Shown here one piece after another: positions 35,586 to 45,584 of a stretch of DNA of 64,000 nucleotides. The position numbers and the translations under genes were made by a program. Numbering within the stretch: the first letter of the stretch is position 1; each line of letters opens with the position of its first letter. The stretch is from the NCBI GenBank assembly GCA_030849805.1, contig JASANZ010002234.1, positions 1 through 64,000 of the forward strand, in the 5' to 3' direction. The notes beneath the pieces are model-generated. The model saw nothing but the letters and a program-made list of their open reading frames with translations, was not told the origin of the DNA and ran no database searches. Source of the DNA: Sergeia podlipaevii. Taxonomy: Eukaryota > Euglenozoa > Kinetoplastea > Trypanosomatida > Trypanosomatidae.

Positions 35586-38321
35586 CTACTGGTGCTGCGA
35601 CGCAATGTGATTCAAAATGGTAGCGCAGTACGTAGGATCTGCGTGCTTTTCCATAGCCGCGCGCACTAAATCAATAACAATATTGGGGGACATGTCACCT
35701 AGCAGCATCAGTGTGTCCATGATAGTAGGGCGGATGCCCAGAACCTCCTCATCGTCATCCATGTAGATAAGCAACTTCTTCACAATTGGCACCATCTGAG
35801 TGCTAACTTCCTTGAGTATTAGCCTATCAACAGTGTCAGCTGGTGCTCGCAGTACTGATAGAAGTCCAGCAATCGATCGCAGCCTTATCCCATCGTTGGC
35901 ATCATCAAATCTTAACAACACAGATTGTATGATCTCGTGGGCCATGCCAGCAGTCAGGGGGAATTGGCATATGGTACCCAGCACCGTCATGCAAACAAGG
36001 CGCATTTCACCATCATCGCTGTCAGACGCGGAGGCCCATAAAGTAAGCAGCTTCGTGGAGAGCGCACAGTCGTTCTCCCGCAAGCCATCTAGCAGGCTGT
36101 CAAGAAAAAAGTGATCAGTGATGGCACAGACACAGTTGATGGCAATCTTACGAAATAAATGCGCTGCATTCCCAGGCTGAAAGGCACCGAGCGGCACAAT
36201 GACCACGCGCAACAACTCCTCCATTTCAGTAGTTGTGAAGCAGATGGACTTGCCCCATAACAGCTGCTCTAAAACGGAAAAGTAGCGCAGCTCGTCAGTC
36301 ACGCGCACCGCAAAATTGATTTCGCTCAGTTTCGAACAGAAAATGTCCACTAAAAGGCTACTTAGCACTTGCTTCTCTGTAGTCCTGAGAACCAGATCGG
36401 CAAACGCAGCAACAGGCAGTGTGTTTCCATACCGCGTGAGAAGCCGAAGTGCGTGCAACGTGTATGTGCCCTCAGGCGTCCTTGTGACCAAAAGCGACAA
36501 GTGCTGGATCGCATTTGTGGCACGTGCGCTGACACAAAGGAGCTCACAGCTCTTTATGCGCAGCAACGCGTACAAAAGTATAGAGTCCAGCGTGCGCTGG
36601 CGAGCGTCACTCAGCACCTCAGCAGGAAGCGGACGCTCGGGCGTGGCGATAAATCCTCGGCGAGCAAAAACTTCAAACAAAATGTCAAGTGTGTCCAGTA
36701 AGGTCAGTAGCAGCGTCTCATTCTCGCTTTCCACGATATCGTTAGAAGTTAGAGTTTGCACCACCTGCGTTGCGTGTGTAGCACTAAGGTGCTCTTCGGA
36801 GCCACGGACAAGATATCCAAGCGCGACTAAAATTGAGCACTTCGTCGTGACTGCGGCGGTTGAAAAGAGAGTTGGAGTGACGGTTGCGCGTTCTTCCGCA
36901 GATGTCAGTAACACCGTCTTGGTACGCGACTTCTGGACAATAGCGGCCTCTTCTTCTTCTTCGCCTTCCGCACTCGCGTTGGCTGGCCTGCGAGCAATAA
37001 GAAACGGCAAATACTGATCTGGCGTCAGAAACTTGCCAAGAATTTCGACACACAGCACCGCCTCTGCCTTGACCTCCTCGTTGTCATCGCGAAGCGCCTT
37101 ATAGAGTGAGCGAAGGATGCTCTCTGTAAACTGCACGGTCGACTTTTCGCAGTGAAGCACCGCCATCCAAAGGATGCGCAACACCACGACGCGCCTGTTG
37201 TTGTTGGAGAAGGGAATTACCCAGTCAATCGCAACCACATCGGAGAGAATGCGCTCAAGGAAGGTTCTTGTGGCCTCCGCAACAGCATACCTGGCGCCAA
37301 GAGTAGGTCGCTGGCGTAGCACGGGATAATTATTGGCGTCTGGTGAAGATAGGATCATATTAGGATAATCATCATCCGCATACCACTCAATGTCTTTCAT
37401 AGAAATGCGACGGTTTGAAAGGTCAATACGGTTGTCCTCATTATCCATCATGTATAGTTTGCCTACTTTTTCAAGCACAGCCACTGCCTCGCATCGCACA
37501 TCGTCGAATGAGTCGGTGGCAAGGAGAAGCAGGTGCGGCATGTACCTGCTGTGCTGCTCCAGTCGCTCCTTCACATCTAATAGTGCGCAAGACAGTACAC
37601 TCAAGACAGCAAGCCGCACGGGTTCGCTGTGATCGTTGCACAGCACAAATAGCTGCGACGCCGTTGTGCGACTCTCCGCTTCGTCCTTTCCATCCGCCAG
37701 CACCTCAACCGCGCCATGTTGAATCAACACTGCAAGCGTGTGAACCGCCTCACAACGCACGGCACTGTGCTTGTGCAGTAGACAAGACGTCTTGAGTGCC
37801 TTGGCCAATGGTGCGCTGATCGACCGCACCTGCTGTGGCTCGATCGTGCAGAGAAGCACAGCGGCCTTGCACGCTTCTTTCTTCAGGTCAGGATATTGGT
37901 CCTTAAAGCAGTTTTCAAGGAGCACTTGAAAGAAGTCAATGTAATTTCGTGGACCAATTTCGTGAGGAAAGAGCTCCATGCACTTGCTTGCCAGCAGAAG
38001 AAGCTTGAGGCGAATCTCTTCGCTCTCCTCAGACACAGGAGCCACGCCTATGCGCGTTACTATTGAGGGCAGCACCCAGTCCAGCGCACTTGCATCCTGC
38101 TGGGGGAGAAGTGCTGTTGTAATAGTGACTGCTTCCTCTCTACATCGCTCCGATCCATCTTCAAACCCGCGCAGACAGGTGCGAATAATATTAAAGCCAT
38201 CCTCTTTTCTCAATGAAATTTGGTCCGAAGTCACCAGTTGCGTCATCTTCTTGTAGGCTGCACAGCGCTTCATCTTGTTAGAGTCTTGCAACTCATTCAA
38301 GTACTTGGGAAGCAAGTCCAT
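35586..38321 (-). CDS. DNAAF5: HEAT-repeat dynein axonemal assembly factor 5 (HEATR2) homologue
   Basis: 911 residues from an ATG at 38321, built of HEAT repeats throughout (for example YPDLKKEACKAAVLLC, SAVRCEAVHTLAVLIQHG, FDDVRCEAVAVLEKVG). The C-terminus KKLLIYMDDDEEVLG..EKHADPTYCATILNHI closely parallels the end of human DNAAF5 (ELLVHLDDPERAIQ..HKHRSATYCEQLLQHV), and the SAVRCEAVHTLAVLIQHG block parallels WKVRVAAIEATGAVIHFG. DNAAF5 works in the cytoplasm to preassemble axonemal dynein arms. An acidic linker (GEEEEEAA) lies at about 455. Length is near the human 855. Confidence 0.8.
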   Translation of the reverse strand: MDLLPKYLNELQDSNKMKRCAAYKKMTQLVTSDQISLRKEDGFNIIRTCLRGFEDGSERCREEAVTITTALLPQQDASALDWVLPSIVTRIGVAPVSEESEEIRLKLLLLASKCMELFPHEIGPRNYIDFFQVLLENCFKDQYPDLKKEACKAAVLLCTIEPQQVRSISAPLAKALKTSCLLHKHSAVRCEAVHTLAVLIQHGAVEVLADGKDEAESRTTASQLFVLCNDHSEPVRLAVLSVLSCALLDVKERLEQHSRYMPHLLLLATDSFDDVRCEAVAVLEKVGKLYMMDNEDNRIDLSNRRISMKDIEWYADDDYPNMILSSPDANNYPVLRQRPTLGARYAVAEATRTFLERILSDVVAIDWVIPFSNNNRRVVVLRILWMAVLHCEKSTVQFTESILRSLYKALRDDNEEVKAEAVLCVEILGKFLTPDQYLPFLIARRPANASAEGEEEEEAAIVQKSRTKTVLLTSAEERATVTPTLFSTAAVTTKCSILVALGYLVRGSEEHLSATHATQVVQTLTSNDIVESENETLLLTLLDTLDILFEVFARRGFIATPERPLPAEVLSDARQRTLDSILLYALLRIKSCELLCVSARATNAIQHLSLLVTRTPEGTYTLHALRLLTRYGNTLPVAAFADLVLRTTEKQVLSSLLVDIFCSKLSEINFAVRVTDELRYFSVLEQLLWGKSICFTTTEMEELLRVVIVPLGAFQPGNAAHLFRKIAINCVCAITDHFFLDSLLDGLRENDCALSTKLLTLWASASDSDDGEMRLVCMTVLGTICQFPLTAGMAHEIIQSVLLRFDDANDGIRLRSIAGLLSVLRAPADTVDRLILKEVSTQMVPIVKKLLIYMDDDEEVLGIRPTIMDTLMLLGDMSPNIVIDLVRAAMEKHADPTYCATILNHIASQHQ

Positions 38322-38791
38322 AGTGCAGCGATTAGTCTATCTTTTTCTTCCTTTCTTCTATATAATAAGTGGGCCTCTAAGGCTCAGTGTGTATGAGAAA
38401 AAAAAAAAAACTGTTATGTGGCAGAAAACAAACGCTTCTTTTTTTTAAAAAGAAAAAGGCTCCAGGTGCCTCTCAAAGAACAAAAGTAAAACTTTCTTTT
38501 AAAATGCTGCACGTACACAATAAAGACACAAGAAAACATAGAAACAAGGAAAAATAGAACAAAGTGAAAATACAATCACCGCTAAGAAATGAAAGTGGAT
38601 GTAAAGAAATACAAAGTGAGTTTTTCTTTAAAACGCATGCACACTCACAAGAGAAAAAAAAAAAAATGACGATGTATCAGTTTAGAAAAATCAAATGCAT
38701 TATTCACTTCGCTCGTTCTTTCTTTCTCTCACTTTCTCTCCTGTATACATACGCGCCGGCACAGAGGCGTTCTCTGTAGCTTTCAAGAAGT
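38322..38791. other. Spacer
   Basis: A13 run at 38399 and A12 at 38655, both pyrimidine tracts on the transcribed strand. No gene seen. Confidence 0.4.
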
Positions 38792-40210
38792 CTACTTCGG
38801 GGTGTGCAAAAAGTGATCAGCAATAATGCGGCACACTGCCAGTGTGAGGCGCTTCGCGTAGCTGATGTGAAGGAACTCATTGGGGCCATGCGCGTTGCTC
38901 TTTGGACCCAAAATACCAGTGACAACGAATTGCGTCTGTGGGTACGTCTGGATAAGCATCGCAATGAAGGGAATGGCGCCACCCATACCTTGTAAAGCAA
39001 ACGTTTTTCCGTAAGCAAGCTGGCTTCCCTCCGAAAGGGCCTTTGATAGCCACGGTGCAAGCTCTGGTGTGGCACAGCCATTTCCAGGCTCCTCGGGCTC
39101 AAACCACACCTTCGCCCCGTACGGTGCATTTGCTGTGAGAATCTTTGCCATAGACTCGGTGGCCGCAGCAGCGTCGGCAAGAGGTGCAACGCGCAGAGAG
39201 ATCTTCACAGAAGTCACAGCGCGAATGACATTCCCAGCAGTCGCGGGAATTGGCAAGTTAGCGCCAGTCACGGTGATGCTTGGCTTCCAGAAGTTACGCG
39301 TGGCAAGTTCGGCATTGTCCCCAGGCAGAGTAGACACACCAGGAAGGGTTGCAAACTGCTCCTTAAAGGGCACCGCCTTCATTGATTCCATTGCCTGAAT
39401 CACATGCGCTGGAATCTCGCAGTGCGCCTCGGGAATCTTCACCTCGCCGGTCTTGGAGTCCTCTACACGGTCCAACAGCTCGCGCACAATGCGAAACGAA
39501 TCGGGCACAACGCCACCAGCCAAGCCACTGTGCATGCCCTCACTTAGCGTTGACACATTGAGCACACCACCCGTTACGCCGCGAAGAGAAGTAGTAAGCC
39601 AGAGCTGATCATAGTTGAGGCACCCACTATCAAGGCAAATCATGAGGTCCACAGTGCCAATGCGCTCCTTGTACTTCTCCATGTAGTGAGGCAAGTCGAA
39701 GCTGCTGGACTCTTCGCAGGCTTCAATCACCACCACAACGCGGCCGTGTGGCACATTGTTGCGCTGAAGTGCAGCGATAGAGCCGATCGCAGTGCATATG
39801 GAGTAGCCATCATCTGCCCCACCGCGGCCATACAACTTGCCATCGCGGATCACTGCCTTGTAAGGGTCAAGTCCCTCATCCCATGGGAGAAGCGGGGGCT
39901 GCTTATCCATGTGGCCGTACATGAGCACTGTGTTCTTGGTTGGGGCAGTTCCAGCAATTTCTACGAAGAGAAATGGTGTACGACCTTCTTCCTGCATGTA
40001 CTCGTAGGTCAGCCCCCTCACGTTCTGCGCTTTCATCCAGTTGATGAGAATATCAAAGGCTTGCTCAATAAGACCATTTGTCTGCCACTCAGGGTCGAAA
40101 TCCGGGCTTTGGTTGGGCACCTCGATGTACGCTGATAGCGTGGGCACAATGGTGATGTCCCATTCATTTTCTACAGTTTTCTGCACCGCCTTCCAGTCCG
40201 CACTGCTCAT
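38792..40210 (-). CDS. M20-family dipeptidase (CNDP2-like metallopeptidase)
   Basis: 472 residues from an ATG at 40210. Two-zinc M20 site complete: YGHMDKQ (His100, Asp102), GRGGADDGY (Asp133/134), EACEESSS (catalytic Glu166, ligand Glu167), CLDSGC (Asp194), and a late His in SNAHGPNEFLHI. The lid/dimerisation domain sits at about 215-380. Closest architecture is cytosolic non-specific dipeptidase/carnosinase, which cleaves dipeptides in the cytosol; in trypanosomatids it may also act on thiol peptides. No signal peptide. Confidence 0.9.
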   Translation of the reverse strand: MSSADWKAVQKTVENEWDITIVPTLSAYIEVPNQSPDFDPEWQTNGLIEQAFDILINWMKAQNVRGLTYEYMQEEGRTPFLFVEIAGTAPTKNTVLMYGHMDKQPPLLPWDEGLDPYKAVIRDGKLYGRGGADDGYSICTAIGSIAALQRNNVPHGRVVVVIEACEESSSFDLPHYMEKYKERIGTVDLMICLDSGCLNYDQLWLTTSLRGVTGGVLNVSTLSEGMHSGLAGGVVPDSFRIVRELLDRVEDSKTGEVKIPEAHCEIPAHVIQAMESMKAVPFKEQFATLPGVSTLPGDNAELATRNFWKPSITVTGANLPIPATAGNVIRAVTSVKISLRVAPLADAAAATESMAKILTANAPYGAKVWFEPEEPGNGCATPELAPWLSKALSEGSQLAYGKTFALQGMGGAIPFIAMLIQTYPQTQFVVTGILGPKSNAHGPNEFLHISYAKRLTLAVCRIIADHFLHTPK

Positions 40211-40724
40211 AATGTTAATTTTGTGAAGATGATAATTTTAAGAAAGAACAGTGTGTTCAAGAGCGCTTTTACGTTTCCTACTTGGTCCTGCTTGTTATAA
40301 TTTAAAAAGGTGAAAAAATGATATAGCTGTCGGCTACCAGCGAAAAGGATATCAAAAGAAAGAAACAGCACATCGTGAACACGTATAAATAAACAAAAAT
40401 ATATAAAAGTAAGGGGGGAGGAAAGACAAGCCGCCTTCGCTTTCCTTCTGTAAAAAAATATTGCTGACAACTAATTGTATCATCTTAGCCCTCTTTGGGG
40501 AGAATTAACCATACTACCTTACTCGTGTGTCCCACATGAACCGCAGCATAGAAACATATTTTTTTTTTGTGTGTGTGTGAAGAGTAGAGCAGCACTAATG
40601 CATGCTGCTTACTTGCGGGTGCAATGCAACAGAAGCAGTGGATGCAGCAGAACACATAAAAAGTTGCACAGATATGCTCCCTTCGTTCATGGCATCCTGG
40701 GGAGGAAAAAAAGACTTACAATGC
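40211..40724. other. Spacer
   Basis: T10 run followed by GT repeat at about 40559-40580. No gene supported. Confidence 0.4.
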
Positions 40725-43391
40725 TCAACGTGGAGGTTGGCCGCCAGAAGCGCCAGTGCTAAAGTCAAGGCCCTCCTTGCTCGCAATGCGAATAGTTCTT
40801 TCGTGCGTTGCCATAGCCAGAAGGTTTCCTGGATATGCCAAATCATCCTCTGGTGACGCTAAGGTACCGCCACTCTCGCTCCAATGTTGTGCATTGAGCG
40901 GAACATTGCTCTCCATCGCACGTTGTGTGACGCTACTGGTGCGACTCGGAGAAACCGCAAAGGTTTCGTTAGACTTAAAAGCTGTGCAGCGGTTCTCGAC
41001 CTGAATAAGCTCGCGCAGACAGGCAGCAAGATATGTGTCAGCCGGAAGTGTCAAGCTGAGCGCCAGGCACCGCGATAGACGCCGTTGAGCTTTAGTCATC
41101 GAAGACGCAGCAAGCAGGCCAGCAGGAAGGCGGTCAGATAGAGCGTGTCCTCGCTTGCCAATTGGCCACACACTGGCGCGCGCGCCGCGTGACAGTTCTG
41201 TGTAGTCCTTCGAATAGCGACGCGCTGTAGGGTCTCTCTGAGTTCCGCCATCACCACAAAGATCGAGATCCGTATGCAGGTGATACAAACCGTCTGCAGA
41301 TGCTTCGCTGGCAAGCACAACAGGTTCGGAAAACTCACGCACCCATGCGCGTTCTGAACGTGGGTGCCCGGTAGCACATGCGAGGAGGCGACGAAAATGG
41401 CATGGATATTTCTCTGAGGAACCTCTACTATCTGAAAACCCCAGTTCCCTAATGACGGCTGCAACTGTGTCACACTTGTGGTTGCGTGGGTCCACGAGAG
41501 GAACGGCAATATCCTTTACACAACGGGCACTTGCTTCACAGTCAGTGAGTATCGCCCGCACGGGAGAACACTCACTAGCCGAAGCTACATCATCGGTACT
41601 GGGAGACATTACACCCACACCGGGCAGAGTAGCCGCTAGTTCCAACTTTGCGGGACCAGCCACGTGGCTTCGACCAGCAGTAAAAACAAAGTCTCCACAA
41701 TCAGGCGTCGCCGTCTGTGTCGCCGACCCAGCGCAGCCACTGGTGCATAGCTCGTGGATGCGGCAGCTAGCCAGCACATTCCACGTCAGATCACGTACCC
41801 CACATTCAAGCCACCTCCGCACGTGTGGTGGAACACACTGCTGCCAGTGCTCTCGCAAAGCAGCTGGGCGGTCCTCACCTCTTATCAAAGTGCACAGTGC
41901 AGGATGTAACCATTCACGACCTGGCACGCCAACCACTGCGGCAGTCATGATGAGCGCCTCCGCGTATAGGCCTTGCTGCAAAGCTGACGATATGTGATAT
42001 GTACGAAATGGGCATCCTACTGGCCCAAAGTGTGTGGGGGAAAAATAGTTGGGAAAGCACGCCGTCCGCGCCTGTGCCAGTGCCTCCGCAAATGTGGCAT
42101 GCTGCCTTACACCCCGCACCAGGAGCGAGTACTGTACATTGCTAGCGGCGCCATTCGATAGATTGCACCCAAAACGACGCCAGTCAAGAAACTGCAAGCT
42201 CAAGCGATGGGGCTGCAGGTTCAGTCGCAATAGACTCTGCGAAACAAGTAAACATCTAGCAGACACTTCAGATGCAGTTGCATCTTTCTCTATACGCACT
42301 CTCACGCTACACGTCTGAACGGTTACTGCACTCTCCTCCAGCACAATGTTAAACTGAATGTCCTCCACACTCACCGTACCGCCACTAACGCTCGCCAGCA
42401 GTCGTATTGCCTCCGCTACGGACATACTCTCCTTGTACAACACCAAGTGAAGAAAAAGTGCACCTTGGCAATACTGCTGCGATGCAGAAGAAACAAGCTC
42501 AGATGTTCTGCTCATGCTGGCAAGCAGCTGCTCTTCAGGCGAAGTGGCATCACCAGGGAGTGTCGCCTCAGTAAACGTGACGATGCGACCGCTAGGCAGG
42601 ACCTCATGCACTTGCATGTCGCTAGGCAACGCCAGAAACCCACCAAGGCGCTGTGATCTACGCGAAGGGGAATTGTACAACCGCGACACAATCCCAGAGG
42701 CTTCTTCAGCAATCTGCAGAGCACTCGTACCAACACAAGCCCCGCCCAAAGTGCTCGCGGCTCGCTCACGCCAAGTCCGCACTGCACGCTGTACCAGCGT
42801 CACGCATTCGTCATACTGTTGCCTGCCACAGACCTTCTCCTTACTATCGCTACCCTCCTCCACGACCAAACGGACCAACTCCCGTGCCAGCGACATTGTC
42901 TCACTGAGGTTCACTCTCGCAGCTACACGCCGGAGAAGCTCTGCGTCCAATGTCGGATTGTACCGCTCGAGAAGTGCGCTCACGTCACCTAAGCCAGTGG
43001 CAGCTCCCTCTGAACGACGAAGGGACTGCAAGTGATGCTCATCAACTGACTGTGCCGCAGGCGCACTGCATACGGCAGTGTTACCTTCTCTATCATCTTG
43101 TGCGACCGCCAACTGGCCAATTAACACTTCAAGCAGCTCAGTAGATGCCGCGTCGCTGTATTGAATGCGTTGTGCCGAAGAGACTTGCTTGGTTGCAAGA
43201 TTGCAAGCCACCTTTTCCAAGGCCGGCAACAAAAACGAAGGCTGCGCGCTGGATAAGTGGCCAGAACGTGCTGCGTTCCCAGTATACTGCTCGCCTACCT
43301 CTGAAGTATGTGTTGTGTCTACAAAAGCGCCACGTCTTGCCCGTCTCATAGCCGCGGCAACTGTCCCACTGCTCAACCTCCTGCATTGCAT
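40725..43391 (-). CDS. Divergent TruD/PUS7-family pseudouridine synthase homologue, probably mitochondrial
   Basis: 888 residues from the ATG at 43391; the TTG further upstream is not used. The N-terminus (MQCRRLSSGTVAAAMRRARRGAF) is a good mitochondrial presequence. Residues about 310-560 follow the TruD fold: LHLVLYKESMSVAEAIRLL (family: YKENxDTxxAI), then ESAVTVQ where the family has GTKDRRAVTVQ, then CFPNYFSPTHFG (NYFGxQRFG) with YHISSALQQGLYAEAL, and LTWNVLASCRI..CGDFVF (family WN..S.RI..GDLV). The catalytic Asp position is Glu352 and the preceding GTK is lost, so it may be inactive or altered. The long N-terminal and C-terminal parts are unassigned. A structural role in mitoribosome assembly is an alternative to catalysis. 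Confidence 0.75.
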   Translation of the reverse strand: MQCRRLSSGTVAAAMRRARRGAFVDTTHTSEVGEQYTGNAARSGHLSSAQPSFLLPALEKVACNLATKQVSSAQRIQYSDAASTELLEVLIGQLAVAQDDREGNTAVCSAPAAQSVDEHHLQSLRRSEGAATGLGDVSALLERYNPTLDAELLRRVAARVNLSETMSLARELVRLVVEEGSDSKEKVCGRQQYDECVTLVQRAVRTWRERAASTLGGACVGTSALQIAEEASGIVSRLYNSPSRRSQRLGGFLALPSDMQVHEVLPSGRIVTFTEATLPGDATSPEEQLLASMSRTSELVSSASQQYCQGALFLHLVLYKESMSVAEAIRLLASVSGGTVSVEDIQFNIVLEESAVTVQTCSVRVRIEKDATASEVSARCLLVSQSLLRLNLQPHRLSLQFLDWRRFGCNLSNGAASNVQYSLLVRGVRQHATFAEALAQARTACFPNYFSPTHFGPVGCPFRTYHISSALQQGLYAEALIMTAAVVGVPGREWLHPALCTLIRGEDRPAALREHWQQCVPPHVRRWLECGVRDLTWNVLASCRIHELCTSGCAGSATQTATPDCGDFVFTAGRSHVAGPAKLELAATLPGVGVMSPSTDDVASASECSPVRAILTDCEASARCVKDIAVPLVDPRNHKCDTVAAVIRELGFSDSRGSSEKYPCHFRRLLACATGHPRSERAWVREFSEPVVLASEASADGLYHLHTDLDLCGDGGTQRDPTARRYSKDYTELSRGARASVWPIGKRGHALSDRLPAGLLAASSMTKAQRRLSRCLALSLTLPADTYLAACLRELIQVENRCTAFKSNETFAVSPSRTSSVTQRAMESNVPLNAQHWSESGGTLASPEDDLAYPGNLLAMATHERTIRIASKEGLDFSTGASGGQPPR

Positions 43392-44119
43392 CCGCACTTT
43401 GTGAGGCCACAAAAGAAAAAGCAGGAAGGTTCCCTTTACTTAATTGACAGTCAAAAGTCGCTCGGCTAAACCGTTTGGCACATCAGCAATAATCACAATT
43501 ATATATTTTTTGTATAAGTTTTAAAAATGATAAAAGAGGAACAAGTATCTTTGTGGAGGCAGAGTACTTCAGGAAGAATAGTCATGATCAAAAATACCAA
43601 TTTCTCAGCACTCACTGGAAAGGGGGATGCAATACAACAGCATCTTGTTCTCGCTTACATAGGTATGAATGATAAAAACAAAAATGTATGTATGCATGTG
43701 TGTGTGTGTTTCTCCTTTAAAGTATCAGTATTTGGACTACATTCATTCAGAAAGTTTCGTCTATGTTTCAGTGAATAGTGGCACCCTCCGCCAGCGAGTT
43801 TCCACTGCACATTACTATCCTCTCACAGGGACTTGCAAAAAGCGAAAACGTATCCCAACTGTCCTTCTGAATATTTGGTCCTAGATCATGACGAAAAGAC
43901 AAACCAGCATCGCACTGATACAAGATATTATTCTGCGTTCGTGCTTCGGCATTCAGGCACGACCAATCATAAAATCCAAATGAATGAACTGCCTCTTTCT
44001 TTATTCTAGCTGTCATTGCTACAAAATAAACATTAGAAATAAGCAAGAAAACAAAACAATAATAAAAATAAAAAAAATGTGTACGGCCCTCAAATAGACA
44101 TGTAAAAAGACGAGTGAAC
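43392..44119. other. Spacer containing a doubtful small ORF
   Basis: AT-rich except for 43768-44016, listed separately. A-run at 44070 lies just after the SDR stop. GT repeat near 43697-43708. Confidence 0.4.
43768..44016 (-). CDS. Doubtful small ORF, 82 residues
   Basis: ATG at 44016 gives a frame of balanced composition in an AT-rich spacer between two supported genes on the same strand. The product has no recognised motif, no membrane segment and four cysteines. It could be a real small gene or chance; conservation in a related genome would decide. Confidence 0.25.
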   Translation of the reverse strand: MTARIKKEAVHSFGFYDWSCLNAEARTQNNILYQCDAGLSFRHDLGPNIQKDSWDTFSLFASPCERIVMCSGNSLAEGATIH

Positions 44120-45106
44120 TTACTCGCCCTTGTTCTTGTTGCGCAGGGTTGATGCCTTGATGAGCTTCTGATGATCGGCATTGAGATAGCCAAAGCGTGT
44201 CACAATCTCAACAAGGAACTGAATGTCAATGATCTTGTTGACAAGACGGAAGCCTGCGTTGGTGGCTCCCTGATCCCAGTGGGTGATGCGGCCAGCGGCG
44301 GCAAATATTTGATTAGCAATATTCATCGGAGACGTAACAGCCTTCTCTGCGGCACGGAGAGAATCCAGCGTGGGGCCCTCGGTCCTGTAAAAGTTGGTGT
44401 TCACAGGAGAGGGATGAATAACCACCACATCGATGCCGGCATCATGATTCTCCGCCGCAATCGTGGCAGCGAAGTTGGTGAGGAAGGCCTTTGTGGAGCC
44501 GTAAAGAGTAGCGGTAGGGCCAGGGATGTAGGCAGCAGTGGATGAAGTAAAGGAGATGAAGCCACGGTCCTTGCGCACAAGCATCTTGCGGAGGAAGTGG
44601 TGTGTGATGGGGAGCACACAGCCAGCATTGCATTCAAAGTTGCCGCGCAAGCGCTCATAATCCGTTTCCGCAAACAGTCCAGTACAGATGTAGCCCGCGT
44701 TGTTAAAGAGCAGCTGCACCTCAATGTCATCGGTTGCCTTGATAATACCGTCCATGTAGGCGTCGTTCTTGTCACCCAGGTTGCTGCCAACCTTCCGGAA
44801 TTGAACGTCCGGGTACTTGGCCGTGAGCTCAGCAAAGGTGTTGGTCAACATGTCATCATCCTTAGCAACGAGCACAACGTTCACCTTCTGCTGGGCCAGC
44901 TTCTCCGTGATGGCCTTGCCAATACCGCTGCTCCCGCCGGTGACAACCGCCCACTTAGCATTGTACTTCTTCTTGAGATCCTGCGGGAAGCGCTGAGCCA
45001 GCAGCTGGAGACCACAGAAAAAGAGGTACGTCAGCAAGCTGATCAGTCCGACCCAGCCTGCAATGTAGCAAAAAGCAGCCCAGATCCACGTGTCAATATA
45101 GAACAT
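44120..45106 (-). CDS. Very-long-chain 3-ketoacyl-CoA reductase (HSD17B12/KAR-type SDR)
   Basis: 328 residues from an ATG at 45106. Membrane segment at about 9-35, then a classical short-chain dehydrogenase: TGGSSGIG cofactor loop (56-63), NNAG (135-138), SFTSSTAAYIPG with the catalytic Ser, and YGSTK (Tyr202, Lys206). Arrangement is that of ER 3-ketoacyl-CoA reductase, which reduces 3-ketoacyl-CoA with NADPH during fatty acid elongation. Trypanosomatids make most fatty acids by ER elongases, so this enzyme would be a core partner. A steroid or other alcohol substrate cannot be excluded. Confidence 0.85.
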   Translation of the reverse strand: MFYIDTWIWAAFCYIAGWVGLISLLTYLFFCGLQLLAQRFPQDLKKKYNAKWAVVTGGSSGIGKAITEKLAQQKVNVVLVAKDDDMLTNTFAELTAKYPDVQFRKVGSNLGDKNDAYMDGIIKATDDIEVQLLFNNAGYICTGLFAETDYERLRGNFECNAGCVLPITHHFLRKMLVRKDRGFISFTSSTAAYIPGPTATLYGSTKAFLTNFAATIAAENHDAGIDVVVIHPSPVNTNFYRTEGPTLDSLRAAEKAVTSPMNIANQIFAAAGRITHWDQGATNAGFRLVNKIIDIQFLVEIVTRFGYLNADHQKLIKASTLRNKNKGE

Positions 45107-45121
45107 GTTGGCGTGGCAAAA

Positions 45122-45148
45122 CTGAAAATAAAAACAAAAGAAAAAAAA
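45122..45148 (-). promoter_or_regulatory. Candidate trans-splice acceptor for the KAR gene
   Basis: On the minus strand a T/C-rich tract (45124-45148) is followed directly by AG at 45123-45122, about 15 nt before the ATG. Strong fit to the consensus. Confidence 0.55.
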
Positions 45149-45584
45149 CTAGTTGCGTAAGTTTACGAGTCAAAGACAACAAGACGAAACACGTTGATAG
45201 TTGATGAAACTAGATAAAATCGATAAATGGAAACTACGGTAACAAAACAAAATTTAAAAAATATATATTAAAAAAAAAATGGTATATATGTTTTGTAAAC
45301 AGAGGTGACATGCATTGGAAGACAACAGCATTGAAATAAATAAAAAACAAGAAACTGAGCTGCAGTATATATAGAGAGTAATCATATATATATATATATT
45401 AAAGTACCCCAAATAGGTGCCAATATATATTGTACAGAGAAAAGCGCAACATCAATCTTTTCATCAACCTAAATATGGCAAATGAAAAGGGCTAATCACC
45501 AACGAAACGTTGCACTGCCATAAAGCAGATAGTGATGATCTCTGACGAAAAAGAAGGCATACTTCAAAGTGCGAGCAGCGCTAT
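45149..45584. other. Spacer with AT microsatellite
   Basis: AT repeat at 45384-45399 and A-run at 45271. No gene seen. Confidence 0.4.

Noticed and set aside
44597..45160. Plus-strand 187-codon frame opposite the ketoacyl reductase
   Set aside because: Shadow of a GC-rich coding region; no motif, and the minus strand has a complete SDR active site.
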